Source: Clostridiales bacterium (GTDB taxonomy: Bacteria; Bacillota; Clostridia; Peptostreptococcales; Anaerovoracaceae). From it: a DNA stretch of 64,000 nucleotides. The notes under the pieces were generated by a model that saw only the letters and a list, made by a program, of their open reading frames with translations, ran no database searches and was not told the origin of the DNA. The DNA is taken from contig SVCU01000011.1 in assembly GCA_015058215.1 (NCBI GenBank), positions 1 to 64,000 of the forward strand, read 5' to 3'. Below are positions 56,839-64,000 of the stretch, piece by piece. The position numbers were made by a program, and so were the translations under genes. The first letter of the stretch is position 1; each line of letters opens with the position of its first letter.

Positions 56839-57555
56839 TTACAGCACCCCCTCTTGCTTGGCGGGCACATAGTCGATCTCGTACCCGTACTTGCCGCCTT
56901 CGTCGTCGCGGACGATGTGCCCGGAGTCGATGGCGATGACCCGCTTTTCCATGCTGTCCACGATATCCTTGGCATGGGTGACCATGACGATGGTGGTACC
57001 CCGGCGGTTGATCTGGTCCAGAAGGCGCATGATGTCCTTTGCGGTTTCCGGGTCAAGGTTGCCAGTGGGTTCGTCTGCGATGAGCATGGACGGATTGTTG
57101 ATGACAGCCCGGGCGATGGCCACACGCTGCTTTTCACCGGCGGAAAGTTCCTCCGGATATTTGTTTGCCTTGTCGGCGATGCCCATCAGTTCCAGTACCT
57201 GGGGTACGTTGCGGTTGATGGAGCGTTTGCCGGCATGGGTGATCTCCATGGCGAATGCCACGTTTTCGAAGACAGTCTTTTTTTCCAGCAGGCGGAAATC
57301 CTGGAAGACGATGCCGATGCTTCTGCGCAGGGCAGGGATCTTCCGGTTGGAAATCTTGGTGACATCTTCCCCGTTGACGTAAATGCTGCCTTCATCGGCT
57401 TCCAGCTCCCGCAGGATCAGTTTGATGAAGGTGGATTTACCGGCGCCGCTGGGGCCCACCAGGAAAACGAAATCACCTTTCTTAATATGCACGCTGACGT
57501 CCTCGATACCGATATTGGAAGAATACCGTTTCGTTACGTTCTCGAATACGATCAT
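56839..57555 (-). CDS. ftsE: Cell-division ATP-binding protein FtsE
   Basis: This is an ABC-type ATPase that works with FtsX at the division site. I start at MIVFENVTKRYSSNIGIEDV (238 residues), with AAAGGGG 6 bases before the ATG. Walker A is GPSGAGKST (about 34-42), the signature is LSAGEKQRVAIARA, and Walker B is MLIADEPTGNLDPET. It is the first gene of ftsE-ftsX-EnvC-like-recJ-ctpA. The -10 TATAAT at 57649-57644 is probably its promoter. Confidence 0.96.
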   Translation of the reverse strand: MIVFENVTKRYSSNIGIEDVSVHIKKGDFVFLVGPSGAGKSTFIKLILRELEADEGSIYVNGEDVTKISNRKIPALRRSIGIVFQDFRLLEKKTVFENVAFAMEITHAGKRSINRNVPQVLELMGIADKANKYPEELSAGEKQRVAIARAVINNPSMLIADEPTGNLDPETAKDIMRLLDQINRRGTTIVMVTHAKDIVDSMEKRVIAIDSGHIVRDDEGGKYGYEIDYVPAKQEGVL

Positions 57556-57643
57556 TGCAATCCCCTTTAAAAGTAAAATGACTTGCACGCCAAAAGATCC
57601 CTGGCGGCCAAAAAAGTCATAAATGTGTATGATAGTTCAATTT

Positions 57644-57672
57644 ATTATACAATAGAACGGCATTCGAGAAAA
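57644..57672 (-). promoter_or_regulatory. Promoter candidate for the ftsEX operon
   Basis: Perfect TATAAT (57649-57644, minus) with a weak -35 (TTTTCT at 57672-57667, 17-base spacer), about 90 bases before ftsE. Confidence 0.45.
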
Positions 57673-57781
57673 TACTTTAATCCATTACAAAAATGTTACA
57701 ATGGTGAATTTCTGTTCACAAATATGCTGCTGCAAGGGGCTGCAGTACGAAAACGCAGCCCCGGAAGGCGCGCAGCTGCCC

Positions 57782-57863
57782 CTAATCCTCCAGCAGCTGC
57801 GCGTACAAGCAGGCGGGCTGCGCTACTCCGCCAGCAGCTGTGCGTACAGGCGGGAGAGCGCCG
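57782..57863. repeat. About 41-bp diverged direct repeat: duplicated 3' end of the MinD-like gene
   Basis: The words CCAGCAGCTG(C/T)GCGTACA occur at 57790 and 57831 (41-bp period). The right copy encodes the last residues YAQLLAE and stop of the gene at 57823-58584. The left copy, downstream of the stop, still reads YAQLLED and stop in a shifted frame. Further GCAGCTG words continue to 57770. Confidence 0.6.
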
Positions 57864-58584
57864 GACGCAGCCGGCGGGCTGCCGCCGGCTGCTCGTAGGG
57901 ACAGCGGCAGGCATATTGGGCCCGGTAAAGTTCCTCTGCCGGAAGCAGCGGCAGAAACAGCGGCTCCCGGCCGCCCAGAAACTGCAGCAGTTCCCGGCGG
58001 CGCACCCCCGGGTTCATCTTGTTCACCAGAAAGACGGGCTCCGGCTGCAGACGGCTCATGGACTGCAGAAAATCATAGCTTTGCAGCAGCGCGGAGGGCA
58101 GCGGATCGATGACGCAGAGCAGCCGGTCCATTTCCCGGAAAAAGAGTTTTTTCTCTTCCTCCGGAAGTCCGTTCAAAAGACAGAGCACCACATCGCCTTC
58201 CGTCCGGTCCAGAATGCGGAGGTTGCGGTGAAGCCGCTCGGCGGCCGATTCTGCCATTGGGCCGCCGCCAGGGGCGCGGCCCGCAAATTCGGAGGCCGCG
58301 CCTTCCGCGAAGCGGCCCCGCGGGGCCCGCGGCTCCGCCGCGGGTGCCGGCGTCAGCAGCTGCCAGTTGACGCCGGCGGCCCGGTTGGCCGGGCCGCCCC
58401 GCGGATAAAACCGCCGTCCGGCAAATCGCTTATCCATCCCCAAGCAATCGTAAAGACCCGGCTCCCCCAGTTCCAGAACGGCCGGGTCTTTCTTCTCTGC
58501 GGCGGCCAGATAGCAGGCCAGGGCCGCCGCCGTGAATTTGGCTCCCGCCCCCGGTGCCGCCGAGCAGATCCCAATTTTTCGCAT
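57823..58584 (-). CDS. MinD/ParA-like protein with a degenerate P-loop
   Basis: The 253-residue product starts MRKIGICSAAPGAGAKFTAA, placed like the deviant Walker A of MinD/ParA (SIMIBI) ATPases, but it reads GAGAKF, not GKGGxGK[ST]: the Gly before the lysine and the following Ser/Thr are missing. Later text fits the fold: VVLCLLNGLPEEEKKL, LLCVIDPLPSALLQSYDFLQ and VFLVNKMNPGV (an NKxD-like strand end). The middle (about 75-125) is Ala/Arg/Pro/Gly-rich and may be disordered. A GGGGGAATCGTT site precedes the ATG. ATP hydrolysis is doubtful and the function unknown. Confidence 0.6.
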   Translation of the reverse strand: MRKIGICSAAPGAGAKFTAAALACYLAAAEKKDPAVLELGEPGLYDCLGMDKRFAGRRFYPRGGPANRAAGVNWQLLTPAPAAEPRAPRGRFAEGAASEFAGRAPGGGPMAESAAERLHRNLRILDRTEGDVVLCLLNGLPEEEKKLFFREMDRLLCVIDPLPSALLQSYDFLQSMSRLQPEPVFLVNKMNPGVRRRELLQFLGGREPLFLPLLPAEELYRAQYACRCPYEQPAAARRLRPALSRLYAQLLAE

Positions 58585-58779
58585 AACGATTCCCCCTTTT
58601 TTCAGATTTCCATTTTCTTCCTCTATTCTATACTGTTTTCCATTTTCTGTCAATCCATCCCGCGCCGCAATTCCAGTTTCCTTTCTCAGCCAACCAAATT
58701 GACCCGGTGCGCCTTGATGGTCAACTTTTCTGGGGAAAATCTAAAAATCGTGACCTTCACCTGCCGTTTTTCGAGGAAT

Positions 58780-58796
58780 TTCGACAGAATTCGACA
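58780..58796 (-). promoter_or_regulatory. Tandem Spo0A-like boxes (left arm)
   Basis: TTCGACA (complement of TGTCGAA) at 58780-58786 and 58790-58796, 10 bp apart, with a degenerate third copy TTCGAGG at 58770-58776. They mirror the pair in the right arm. Confidence 0.5.
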
Positions 58797-58855
58797 AGAA
58801 ACCCTTGGATCGAAAGAAAAAGCCGCTGGCTTTCCTCCATTTTTGCTGTATTTTT

Positions 58856-58872
58856 TGTCGAATCATGTCGAA
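58856..58872 (+). promoter_or_regulatory. Tandem Spo0A-like boxes (right arm)
   Basis: TGTCGAA at 58856-58862 and 58866-58872, 10 bp apart, the spacing of a Spo0A dimer site and the same as at 15633-15659. Confidence 0.5.
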
Positions 58873-59074
58873 AATCAAAAAGGAGGGTCAATAAAAACGG
58901 ATTTTCCACCGAAAAATTGACCATGCAGGATCCGGAGCCGGAGAAGGGTTTCCCCTGCTGCAACCCCAGAAGGGTTTCATTCCAGAACCAAAGATCCGCA
59001 TTTTGCACAATTTGATGCCGCTCCTCGAGCCCACCCGACCTGTTGCGGCGCAAAGGGAAAATCCAATTCTCTTC

Positions 59075-59103
59075 TTTTCAATAAAAATCTACTATGCTAT
59101 ACT
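59075..59103 (+). promoter_or_regulatory. Promoter of the XpaC-type/uvrA genes
   Basis: TTTTCA (59075-59080), 17 bases, TATACT (59098-59103), about 100 bases before the first ATG. Confidence 0.6.
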
Positions 59104-59202
59104 ATATTAGTTAGTGGTGATCCTTTTCTTCACGCAGATGCATCCGCACGTTTCTGCGGACAGCCCTCAACCGATCACCCGAAAACAGGGAGAAAGAGAA
59201 TC

Positions 59203-60525
59203 ATGGCAACGAACAATTCCGGGAATACCAATCCCAAGAATACCACTTACAACTATACACCCCCTTCGGGCAGCCGCAGCAGTAAGAAAAACGACCAGAA
59301 GGGCGACATTCCCTGGTGGCTGATCATCGTGCTGCTCTTCAGCTGGACACCGGCCGGCTTTATGCTGCTCTTCGCCAAGCTGTTCCTGATGCTGAAGAAC
59401 GGTCAGCTGAATTCCGTTTCCGCCAAGGCAAAGACCGCCTCTTCCCACACCGGTACGAAACACGCCTTCGGCACCAATGCCGCCGATAAAACCGCAAAGG
59501 TCAAGACCCCCGGCAAAGCCCTGGGCATTTTCCTGAAAGTTTTTGGCGGCATCCTCATCGGCAGCGGCATCATCGCCCTCTTTACCGCCATCGACAGCCT
59601 TCTTTACTGGGGCTGGGACAGCTACGTAGCCAGCGAATTTCTGGATGCAGCTCTGGTCGGTCTGGGCGGTATCGTTTCTTTCATCGCCGGGCAGAACAAT
59701 ACCCGCCGGGCCAACAAGTTCCGCAAATACACCGCTGTCATCGGCGACCGGGATTCCATGCTGATCCGCAACATCGCCGCCGCCATCCCCACCTCCTACA
59801 AGAAGGCCTGCAAGGATCTGCAGCGTCTCATCGACCAGGGTGCCTTCGGTCCCGATGCCTACCTGGATATGTACACCCATAACTTCATGCGCAGCGCTTC
59901 CGCCGTTCCCGAAGAGGATCCCATCGTAGCCAAACGAAAGGCTGCCGGCTACGCTCCCCAGCCTTCTGCCGCCGCAGCCGCCGGTGCCGCTCCCGCTGTA
60001 TCCCTGTCGGAAAGCGATGCCGTCATCGCCGAGATCCGCCGCCTCAACGACGAGATCGACGACGAAGACGTTTCCCGCCGCATCGACCGGATCGAAAAGA
60101 TCTCCGCCGACATTTTCCGCCTGGTGGAAAAAGACCCCGCCAAGCGTTCCCAGGCCAAGAGCTTCCTGGATTATTATCTGCCCACCACCCTGAAGCTGCT
60201 GGGGGCTTACAGCCAGTTTGAAGACCAGGCCGCCAGCGGCGAGAACATCCGCGCTGCCAAAGAAAACATCGAAAACATTCTGGACACCCTGGTCAAGGGC
60301 TTCGAGCAGCAGCTGGACCGCCTCTTCGAAGCCGATGCCATGGATATTTCCGGCGACATCCGCGTTCTGGAGCAGATGATGGCCCGGGATGGCCTGACCG
60401 AACAGAAGCACACCATCCGCGTCCCGGCAAACCAGCCGGCCGCAAACCAGAAAGCTGCAGCTGCAACCGCCGCAACCTATGCCGCAGCCGGTGCCGCAGC
60501 TGCCGTGCAGGAAAAGCAGGAGTAA
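59203..60525 (+). CDS. XpaC-domain membrane protein (second copy in the window)
   Basis: The 440-residue protein has a hydrophilic N-terminus, a membrane helix (about 37-64), a linker, two further hydrophobic stretches (about 107-130 and 142-165), and a C-terminal helical domain (about 270-405). Its segment [20 protein letters not shown] and [20 protein letters not shown] parallel the XpaC-family protein at 28391-29152. The tail is Ala/Gln-rich. GGGAGAAAGAGAATC precedes the ATG. It ends only 3 bases before uvrA, so the two are co-transcribed. Its role is unknown; it is an envelope protein by topology. Confidence 0.78.
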   Translation: MATNNSGNTNPKNTTYNYTPPSGSRSSKKNDQKGDIPWWLIIVLLFSWTPAGFMLLFAKLFLMLKNGQLNSVSAKAKTASSHTGTKHAFGTNAADKTAKVKTPGKALGIFLKVFGGILIGSGIIALFTAIDSLLYWGWDSYVASEFLDAALVGLGGIVSFIAGQNNTRRANKFRKYTAVIGDRDSMLIRNIAAAIPTSYKKACKDLQRLIDQGAFGPDAYLDMYTHNFMRSASAVPEEDPIVAKRKAAGYAPQPSAAAAAGAAPAVSLSESDAVIAEIRRLNDEIDDEDVSRRIDRIEKISADIFRLVEKDPAKRSQAKSFLDYYLPTTLKLLGAYSQFEDQAASGENIRAAKENIENILDTLVKGFEQQLDRLFEADAMDISGDIRVLEQMMARDGLTEQKHTIRVPANQPAANQKAAAATAATYAAAGAAAAVQEKQE

Positions 60526-60528
60526 CCC

Positions 60529-63423
60529 ATGGAAACCACCATCCGCATCAAAGGTGCAAATGAACACAATCTGCAGAATGTAAGCCTGGAGATCCCCCGC
60601 GACAAGCTGGTGGTCTTCACCGGGCTTTCCGGTTCCGGCAAGTCCTCTCTGGCCTTCGACACCATCTACGCCGAAGGGCAGCGCCGCTACATGGAGAGCC
60701 TTTCTTCTTATGCCCGTCAGTTCCTGGGCCAGATGGAAAAGCCCGATGTGGAATCCATTGACGGGCTCTCTCCCGCCATTTCCATCGACCAGAAAACCAC
60801 CAGCAAGAACCCTCGCTCCACCGTAGGCACCGTCACGGAGATCCACGATTACCTCCGTCTGCTCTATGCCCGCATCGGCATTCCTCACTGCCCCGTCTGC
60901 GGCCGCGAGATCAGCAGCCAGACCGTAGACCAGATCGTGGACCAGATCATGGAAACCGGGGAAGGCACCCGTGTCACCATCCTGGCCCCTGTGGTCCGTG
61001 AGCGCAAAGGCACCCACGAAAAACTGCTGGACCGCATCCGCAAGGAAGGGTTCGTCCGCGTTCGCATCGACGGCACCACCTATAATCTGGGGGAAGACGA
61101 GATCAAGCTGGAAAAGACCTTCAAACACACCATCGAAATCGTGGTGGACCGCATCGTGGTGAAGCCCGGTGTGGAGAGCCGCCTGGCGGAATCCGTGGAG
61201 CTGGCCCTGAACAACGGGGAAGGTCTGGTAAAGGCATTCATTCAGAAGAAGGCGGCCCTCCCCGCTGAAGGGGCCGCCGACAGCGCCGCCAACCCCGAAT
61301 CCGGCGGCGCCCCTGCCGAATACGAGCAGACCTTCTCCATTAAGTTGGCCTGCCCCGATCACGGCGCTTCTCTGGAAGAACTGGAACCCCGTATGTTCTC
61401 CTTCAACAGTCCCTTCGGTGCCTGTCCCGACTGTGCCGGCCTGGGCTTCATCCAGAAGATCGACCCGGACCGCCTCATTAACAAAGAACTTTCCATCCTG
61501 GACGGCGCTCTCTCCAACGTGTACGCCTCCATGGAGATCTCCTCCTTCTACCGCCAGACCATCGAGGCCCTGGCCAAGGAGCATAAAGTAGACCTGAAGA
61601 CCCCCTACAAGGATCTTCCCCAGCCCTTCCTGCAGGAGCTTCTCTACGGCACCGGCGACCGCAAGATCGCCTACTACTACGAAAGCAGGAACAACGGCTC
61701 CAAATCCTACATGAACCATACCTTTGAAGGGATCATCAACAATCTGGAACGCCGCTTCCAGGAGACCGGTTCCGAATACATGAAGGATAAGATCGCCTCC
61801 TACATGACCGTCACTCCCTGCCATGCCTGCGGCGGCCGCCGCCTGAAGCCGGAAGTTCTGGCCGTCACCGTGGGCGGCAAGAATATCGCCGAGCTCTCCG
61901 AAATGTCCATCCGCACCGCCCTTTCCTTCCTGGACAGCCTGGTGCTGACGGAAAAGGAACAGGCCATCGCCTGGCAGATCCTGAAAGAGATCAAGGCCCG
62001 TCTGAAATTCCTGGCCGATGTAGGTCTGGAATATCTGACCATGAGCCGTGCTTCCGCCACCCTTTCCGGCGGCGAAGCCCAGCGCATCCGTCTGGCCACC
62101 CAGATCGGTTCCAGCCTCATGGGTGTGCTCTACATTCTGGACGAGCCCAGCATCGGCCTTCACCAGAAGGACAACGCCAAGTTGCTGGCCACCCTGCGCC
62201 AGCTGACGGATCTGGGCAACACCCTGATCGTTGTGGAACACGACGAAGAAACCATGGAAGCGGCCGACTACCTGGTAGACATCGGTCCCGGCGCCGGTGT
62301 TCACGGCGGCAAGATCATCGCCGCCGGCACCCTGGAAGACATCAAAAACTGTCCCGAATCCATCACCGGCCAGTATCTGCGGGGCGAAAAATCCATCCCC
62401 GTCCCCAAGAAGCGCAGGGAAGGGAACGGCCTTTCCATCGGCATCCGCGGAGCCGCGGAAAACAACCTGCAGAACGTGGACGTGGATATCCCCCTGGGCA
62501 AATTCGTCTGCATCACCGGTGTCTCCGGCTCCGGCAAGAGCAGCCTCATCAACGAGATCCTTTGTAAGACCGCAGCCGCCAAGCTCCACGGTGCCCACGC
62601 CAAGCCCGGTGCCTGCCGGGAAGTCCTGGGCCTGGAGCACATCGATAAGATCATCGATATCGACCAGTCTCCCATCGGCCGCACGCCCCGGTCCAACCCC
62701 GCCACCTATACCGGCGTTTTCGACCATATCCGCACCCTCTTCGCCCAGCTTCCCGAGTCCAAACTGCGGGGCTACGAAAAGGGCCGGTTCAGTTTCAACA
62801 TTAAGGGCGGCCGCTGCGAAGCCTGCTCCGGCGACGGCATCATCTGCATCGAAATGCACTTCCTGCCCGACGTTTACGTTCCCTGCGAAGTCTGCAAAGG
62901 CAAGCGCTACAACCGGGAGACCCTGGAAGTCAAGTACAAGGGCAAGAGCATCTTCGACGTACTGGATATGACCGTCTCCCAAGGCGTGGAATTCTTCCAG
63001 AACATCCCCGCCATCCACCGCCAGCTGAAGACTCTGGAGGAAGTGGGCCTGGGCTACATCAAGCTGGGCCAGCCGTCCACCCAGCTCTCCGGCGGCGAAG
63101 CCCAGCGCGTCAAACTGGCCACCGAACTTTCCCGCAAGGGTACCGGCAAGACCCTGTACGTGCTGGACGAACCCACCACCGGCCTCCATTTTGCCGACGT
63201 GGACAAGCTGATCCAGGTGCTGAACCGCCTGGTGGATAAGGGCAACTCCGTGGTGGTCATCGAGCACAATCTGGATGTGATCAAAACCGCAGACCACATC
63301 ATCGACCTGGGGCCCGACGGCGGTGACCGGGGCGGTACCATCATCGCACAGGGCACCCCCGAAGAAGTGGCCGCCGTACCGGAATCCTATACCGGCCATT
63401 ATCTGAAGAAAATTCTTCTCTGA
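60529..63423 (+). CDS. uvrA: Excinuclease ABC subunit A
   Basis: UvrA is the damage-recognition ATPase of nucleotide excision repair. The 964-residue protein has two ABC modules: Walker [15 protein letters not shown] (about 31-44) and [14 protein letters not shown] (about 663-676), signatures [14 protein letters not shown] and [14 protein letters not shown], and Walker B motifs [12 protein letters not shown] and [13 protein letters not shown]. Zinc-module cysteines include CPVCGREI and the C-terminal CEACSGDG ... [12 protein letters not shown]. The ribosome binding site AGGAG overlaps the end of the preceding gene. No uvrB is adjacent and no LexA-like site was recognised upstream. Confidence 0.98.
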   Translation: METTIRIKGANEHNLQNVSLEIPRDKLVVFTGLSGSGKSSLAFDTIYAEGQRRYMESLSSYARQFLGQMEKPDVESIDGLSPAISIDQKTTSKNPRSTVGTVTEIHDYLRLLYARIGIPHCPVCGREISSQTVDQIVDQIMETGEGTRVTILAPVVRERKGTHEKLLDRIRKEGFVRVRIDGTTYNLGEDEIKLEKTFKHTIEIVVDRIVVKPGVESRLAESVELALNNGEGLVKAFIQKKAALPAEGAADSAANPESGGAPAEYEQTFSIKLACPDHGASLEELEPRMFSFNSPFGACPDCAGLGFIQKIDPDRLINKELSILDGALSNVYASMEISSFYRQTIEALAKEHKVDLKTPYKDLPQPFLQELLYGTGDRKIAYYYESRNNGSKSYMNHTFEGIINNLERRFQETGSEYMKDKIASYMTVTPCHACGGRRLKPEVLAVTVGGKNIAELSEMSIRTALSFLDSLVLTEKEQAIAWQILKEIKARLKFLADVGLEYLTMSRASATLSGGEAQRIRLATQIGSSLMGVLYILDEPSIGLHQKDNAKLLATLRQLTDLGNTLIVVEHDEETMEAADYLVDIGPGAGVHGGKIIAAGTLEDIKNCPESITGQYLRGEKSIPVPKKRREGNGLSIGIRGAAENNLQNVDVDIPLGKFVCITGVSGSGKSSLINEILCKTAAAKLHGAHAKPGACREVLGLEHIDKIIDIDQSPIGRTPRSNPATYTGVFDHIRTLFAQLPESKLRGYEKGRFSFNIKGGRCEACSGDGIICIEMHFLPDVYVPCEVCKGKRYNRETLEVKYKGKSIFDVLDMTVSQGVEFFQNIPAIHRQLKTLEEVGLGYIKLGQPSTQLSGGEAQRVKLATELSRKGTGKTLYVLDEPTTGLHFADVDKLIQVLNRLVDKGNSVVVIEHNLDVIKTADHIIDLGPDGGDRGGTIIAQGTPEEVAAVPESYTGHYLKKILL

Positions 63424-63468
63424 TCTGTTAAATCTTTGCTAAAAAAACTTCCCCGTTTCCCTTTCTTG

Positions 63469-63477
63469 TGCTATAAT
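63469..63477 (+). promoter_or_regulatory. Extended -10 promoter of pncB
   Basis: TG-C-TATAAT (63469-63477) is a perfect extended -10; no good -35 is seen. It is 84 bases before the ATG. No terminator is visible after uvrA. Confidence 0.65.
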
Positions 63478-63560
63478 GTAGAACTATATAAGGTGAAACT
63501 GGGAAGTTTTATCTTTTCACTGCTTTATCATCGTAAACGATTCAGAAAGGAGAAAACCAA

Positions 63561-64000
63561 ATGTCTGACAAGCGGAATCTGACCATGCTGATGGATTACT
63601 ACGAACTGACCATGGCCAACGGATTCTTCGAAAAAGGCATGAAGGACCAGATCGGTTACTACGATCTTTTCTTCCGCAAGGTTCCCGACGGCGGCGGCTT
63701 CGCCATTGCAGCCGGTCTGGAACAGGTGATCGACGCCCTCAACGAGCTTCGCTTCACCGATGAAGATATCGATTACCTTCGCAGCAAGGGTACCTTCTGC
63801 GAAGGATTCTTAGACTATCTCCGTGATTTTAAATTTTCCTGCGATGTCTGGGCGGTTCCCGAAGGCACTCCCATTTTCCCCGGTGAGCCCCTTCTGACCA
63901 TCCGAGGTCCCATCATCCAGGCCCAGCTGATCGAAACCATTCTGCTGCTCCTGGTGAACCACGCCAGCCTGATCGCCACCAAGTCCAACCGCATCGTGCG
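63561..64000 (+). CDS. pncB: Nicotinate phosphoribosyltransferase (N-terminal part, runs off the window)
   Basis: The first 146 codons are visible: MSDKRNLTMLMDYYELTMAN, then YYDLFFRKVPDGGGFAIAAG, then PGEPLLTIRGPIIQAQLIET and LLLVNHASLIATKSNR. These are the N-terminal motifs of nicotinate phosphoribosyltransferase, which makes NAMN from nicotinate for NAD salvage. AGAAAGGAG precedes the ATG by 11 bases. The catalytic centre and C-terminus lie beyond base 64000. Confidence 0.93.
   Translation, partial: MSDKRNLTMLMDYYELTMANGFFEKGMKDQIGYYDLFFRKVPDGGGFAIAAGLEQVIDALNELRFTDEDIDYLRSKGTFCEGFLDYLRDFKFSCDVWAVPEGTPIFPGEPLLTIRGPIIQAQLIETILLLLVNHASLIATKSNRIV

Larger units (their letters stand above)
58718..58923. 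repeat. 206-bp imperfect inverted repeat enclosing TGTCGAA boxes
   Basis: Ends at 58718-58741 and 58900-58923 are 24-bp inverted copies with four mismatches (left TGGTCAACTTTTC..., right complement TGGTCAATTTTTC...). The similarity continues inward through TGACC and TTTCGACA..ATTCGACAA to about 58796 and 58856. A short stem AAAGCC-gct-GGCTTT lies near the centre. It encodes no protein. Confidence 0.8.
58585..59202. other. 618-base gap with a 206-bp inverted repeat and a promoter
   Basis: No gene is seen. Positions 58718-58923 hold a long inverted repeat with TGTCGAA boxes; the promoter of the XpaC-type gene is at 59075-59103. The DNA is AT-richer than the flanking genes. Confidence 0.75.

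Noticed and set aside
57583..58920. 445-residue plus-strand frame opposite the MinD-like gene
   Set aside because: It runs through the ftsE promoter region and the inverted repeat, is Arg/Gln-rich without a domain, and lacks a ribosome binding site.
59167..63399. 1410-residue open frame opposite the XpaC-type gene and uvrA
   Set aside because: It lies entirely antisense to uvrA with its conserved motifs and has no plausible start signal. The length results from codon bias on the real strand.

Overview
The window looks like a chromosomal segment of a Clostridia-class Bacillota, probably Oscillospirales or a neighbouring order. The reasons are: a SCIFF ranthipeptide precursor with its radical SAM maturase; a SigH-family sporulation-type sigma factor in B. 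subtilis-like synteny (mrnC, rlmB, sigH, rpmG, secE, nusG, rplKAJL); strong AGGAGG-type ribosome binding sites; TTGACA-N17-TATAAT promoters; a perfect HrcA/CIRCE site; and a Na+-pumping methylmalonyl-CoA decarboxylase. Genus cannot be named from the sequence. Most of the DNA is moderately GC-rich with strongly biased codons, and as a result very long spurious antisense frames run opposite the real genes.

Layout. 1-10,873 (minus): rpoB-rpoC, then rpsL-rpsG-fusA-tuf, each block with its own promoter. 11,062-14,502 (plus): scfA (SCIFF), scfB (maturase) and an Orn/Lys/Arg-decarboxylase-like gene, inserted between rplL and rpoB, which are usually adjacent. 14,553-15,850: an AT-richer orphan nuclease-like gene and a non-coding stretch with tandem TGTCGAA boxes. 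15,851-19,471 (minus): rpmG-secE-nusG-rplK-rplA-[L10 leader]-rplJ-rplL. 19,542-22,315: a DUF1294 gene, a zinc-ribbon gene, a family of imperfect intergenic repeats, and tRNA-Thr followed by a second tuf. 22,420-26,614 (minus): phosphodiesterase, mrnC, small membrane protein, thyA, folA, rlmB, sigH. 26,716-32,538: an NSS transporter diverging from an XpaC-TelA-LemA-TPM-membrane protein operon. 32,643-34,930: pepD diverging from an OhrR-type MarR regulator. 34,955-37,055: groES-groEL under CIRCE. 37,163-41,100: mmdA-D-C-B. 41,108-46,164: cls, a small membrane protein, rlmN, UPF0210, ACT protein. 46,180-50,739: ileS and an Sfp-RecX fusion. 50,780-51,283: a YerC/TrpR-like repressor (plus). 51,285-58,584 (minus): a small protein, ctpA, recJ, an EnvC-like M23 protein, ftsX, ftsE, and a degenerate MinD-like gene. 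58,585-59,202: a 206-bp inverted repeat containing TGTCGAA boxes. 59,203-64,000 (plus): a second XpaC-type protein, uvrA, and the start of pncB.

Functionally the window combines core translation and transcription machinery, folate/dTMP and rRNA-modification housekeeping, envelope and cell-division functions (FtsEX with its EnvC-type hydrolase activator, CtpA), protein quality control and a Na+-motive decarboxylase.

The points most worth following up are: the SCIFF locus splitting the L7/L12-RNA polymerase operon; the Sfp-RecX fusion; the 206-bp palindromic element built around 10-bp-spaced Spo0A-like boxes, with a related box array at 15.6 kb; the long-palindrome repeat family around 20 kb; two promoters that carry near-identical TA(C/G)TGTACA(C/G)TA palindromes at the start site; and the five-gene XpaC-TelA-LemA-TPM envelope module.
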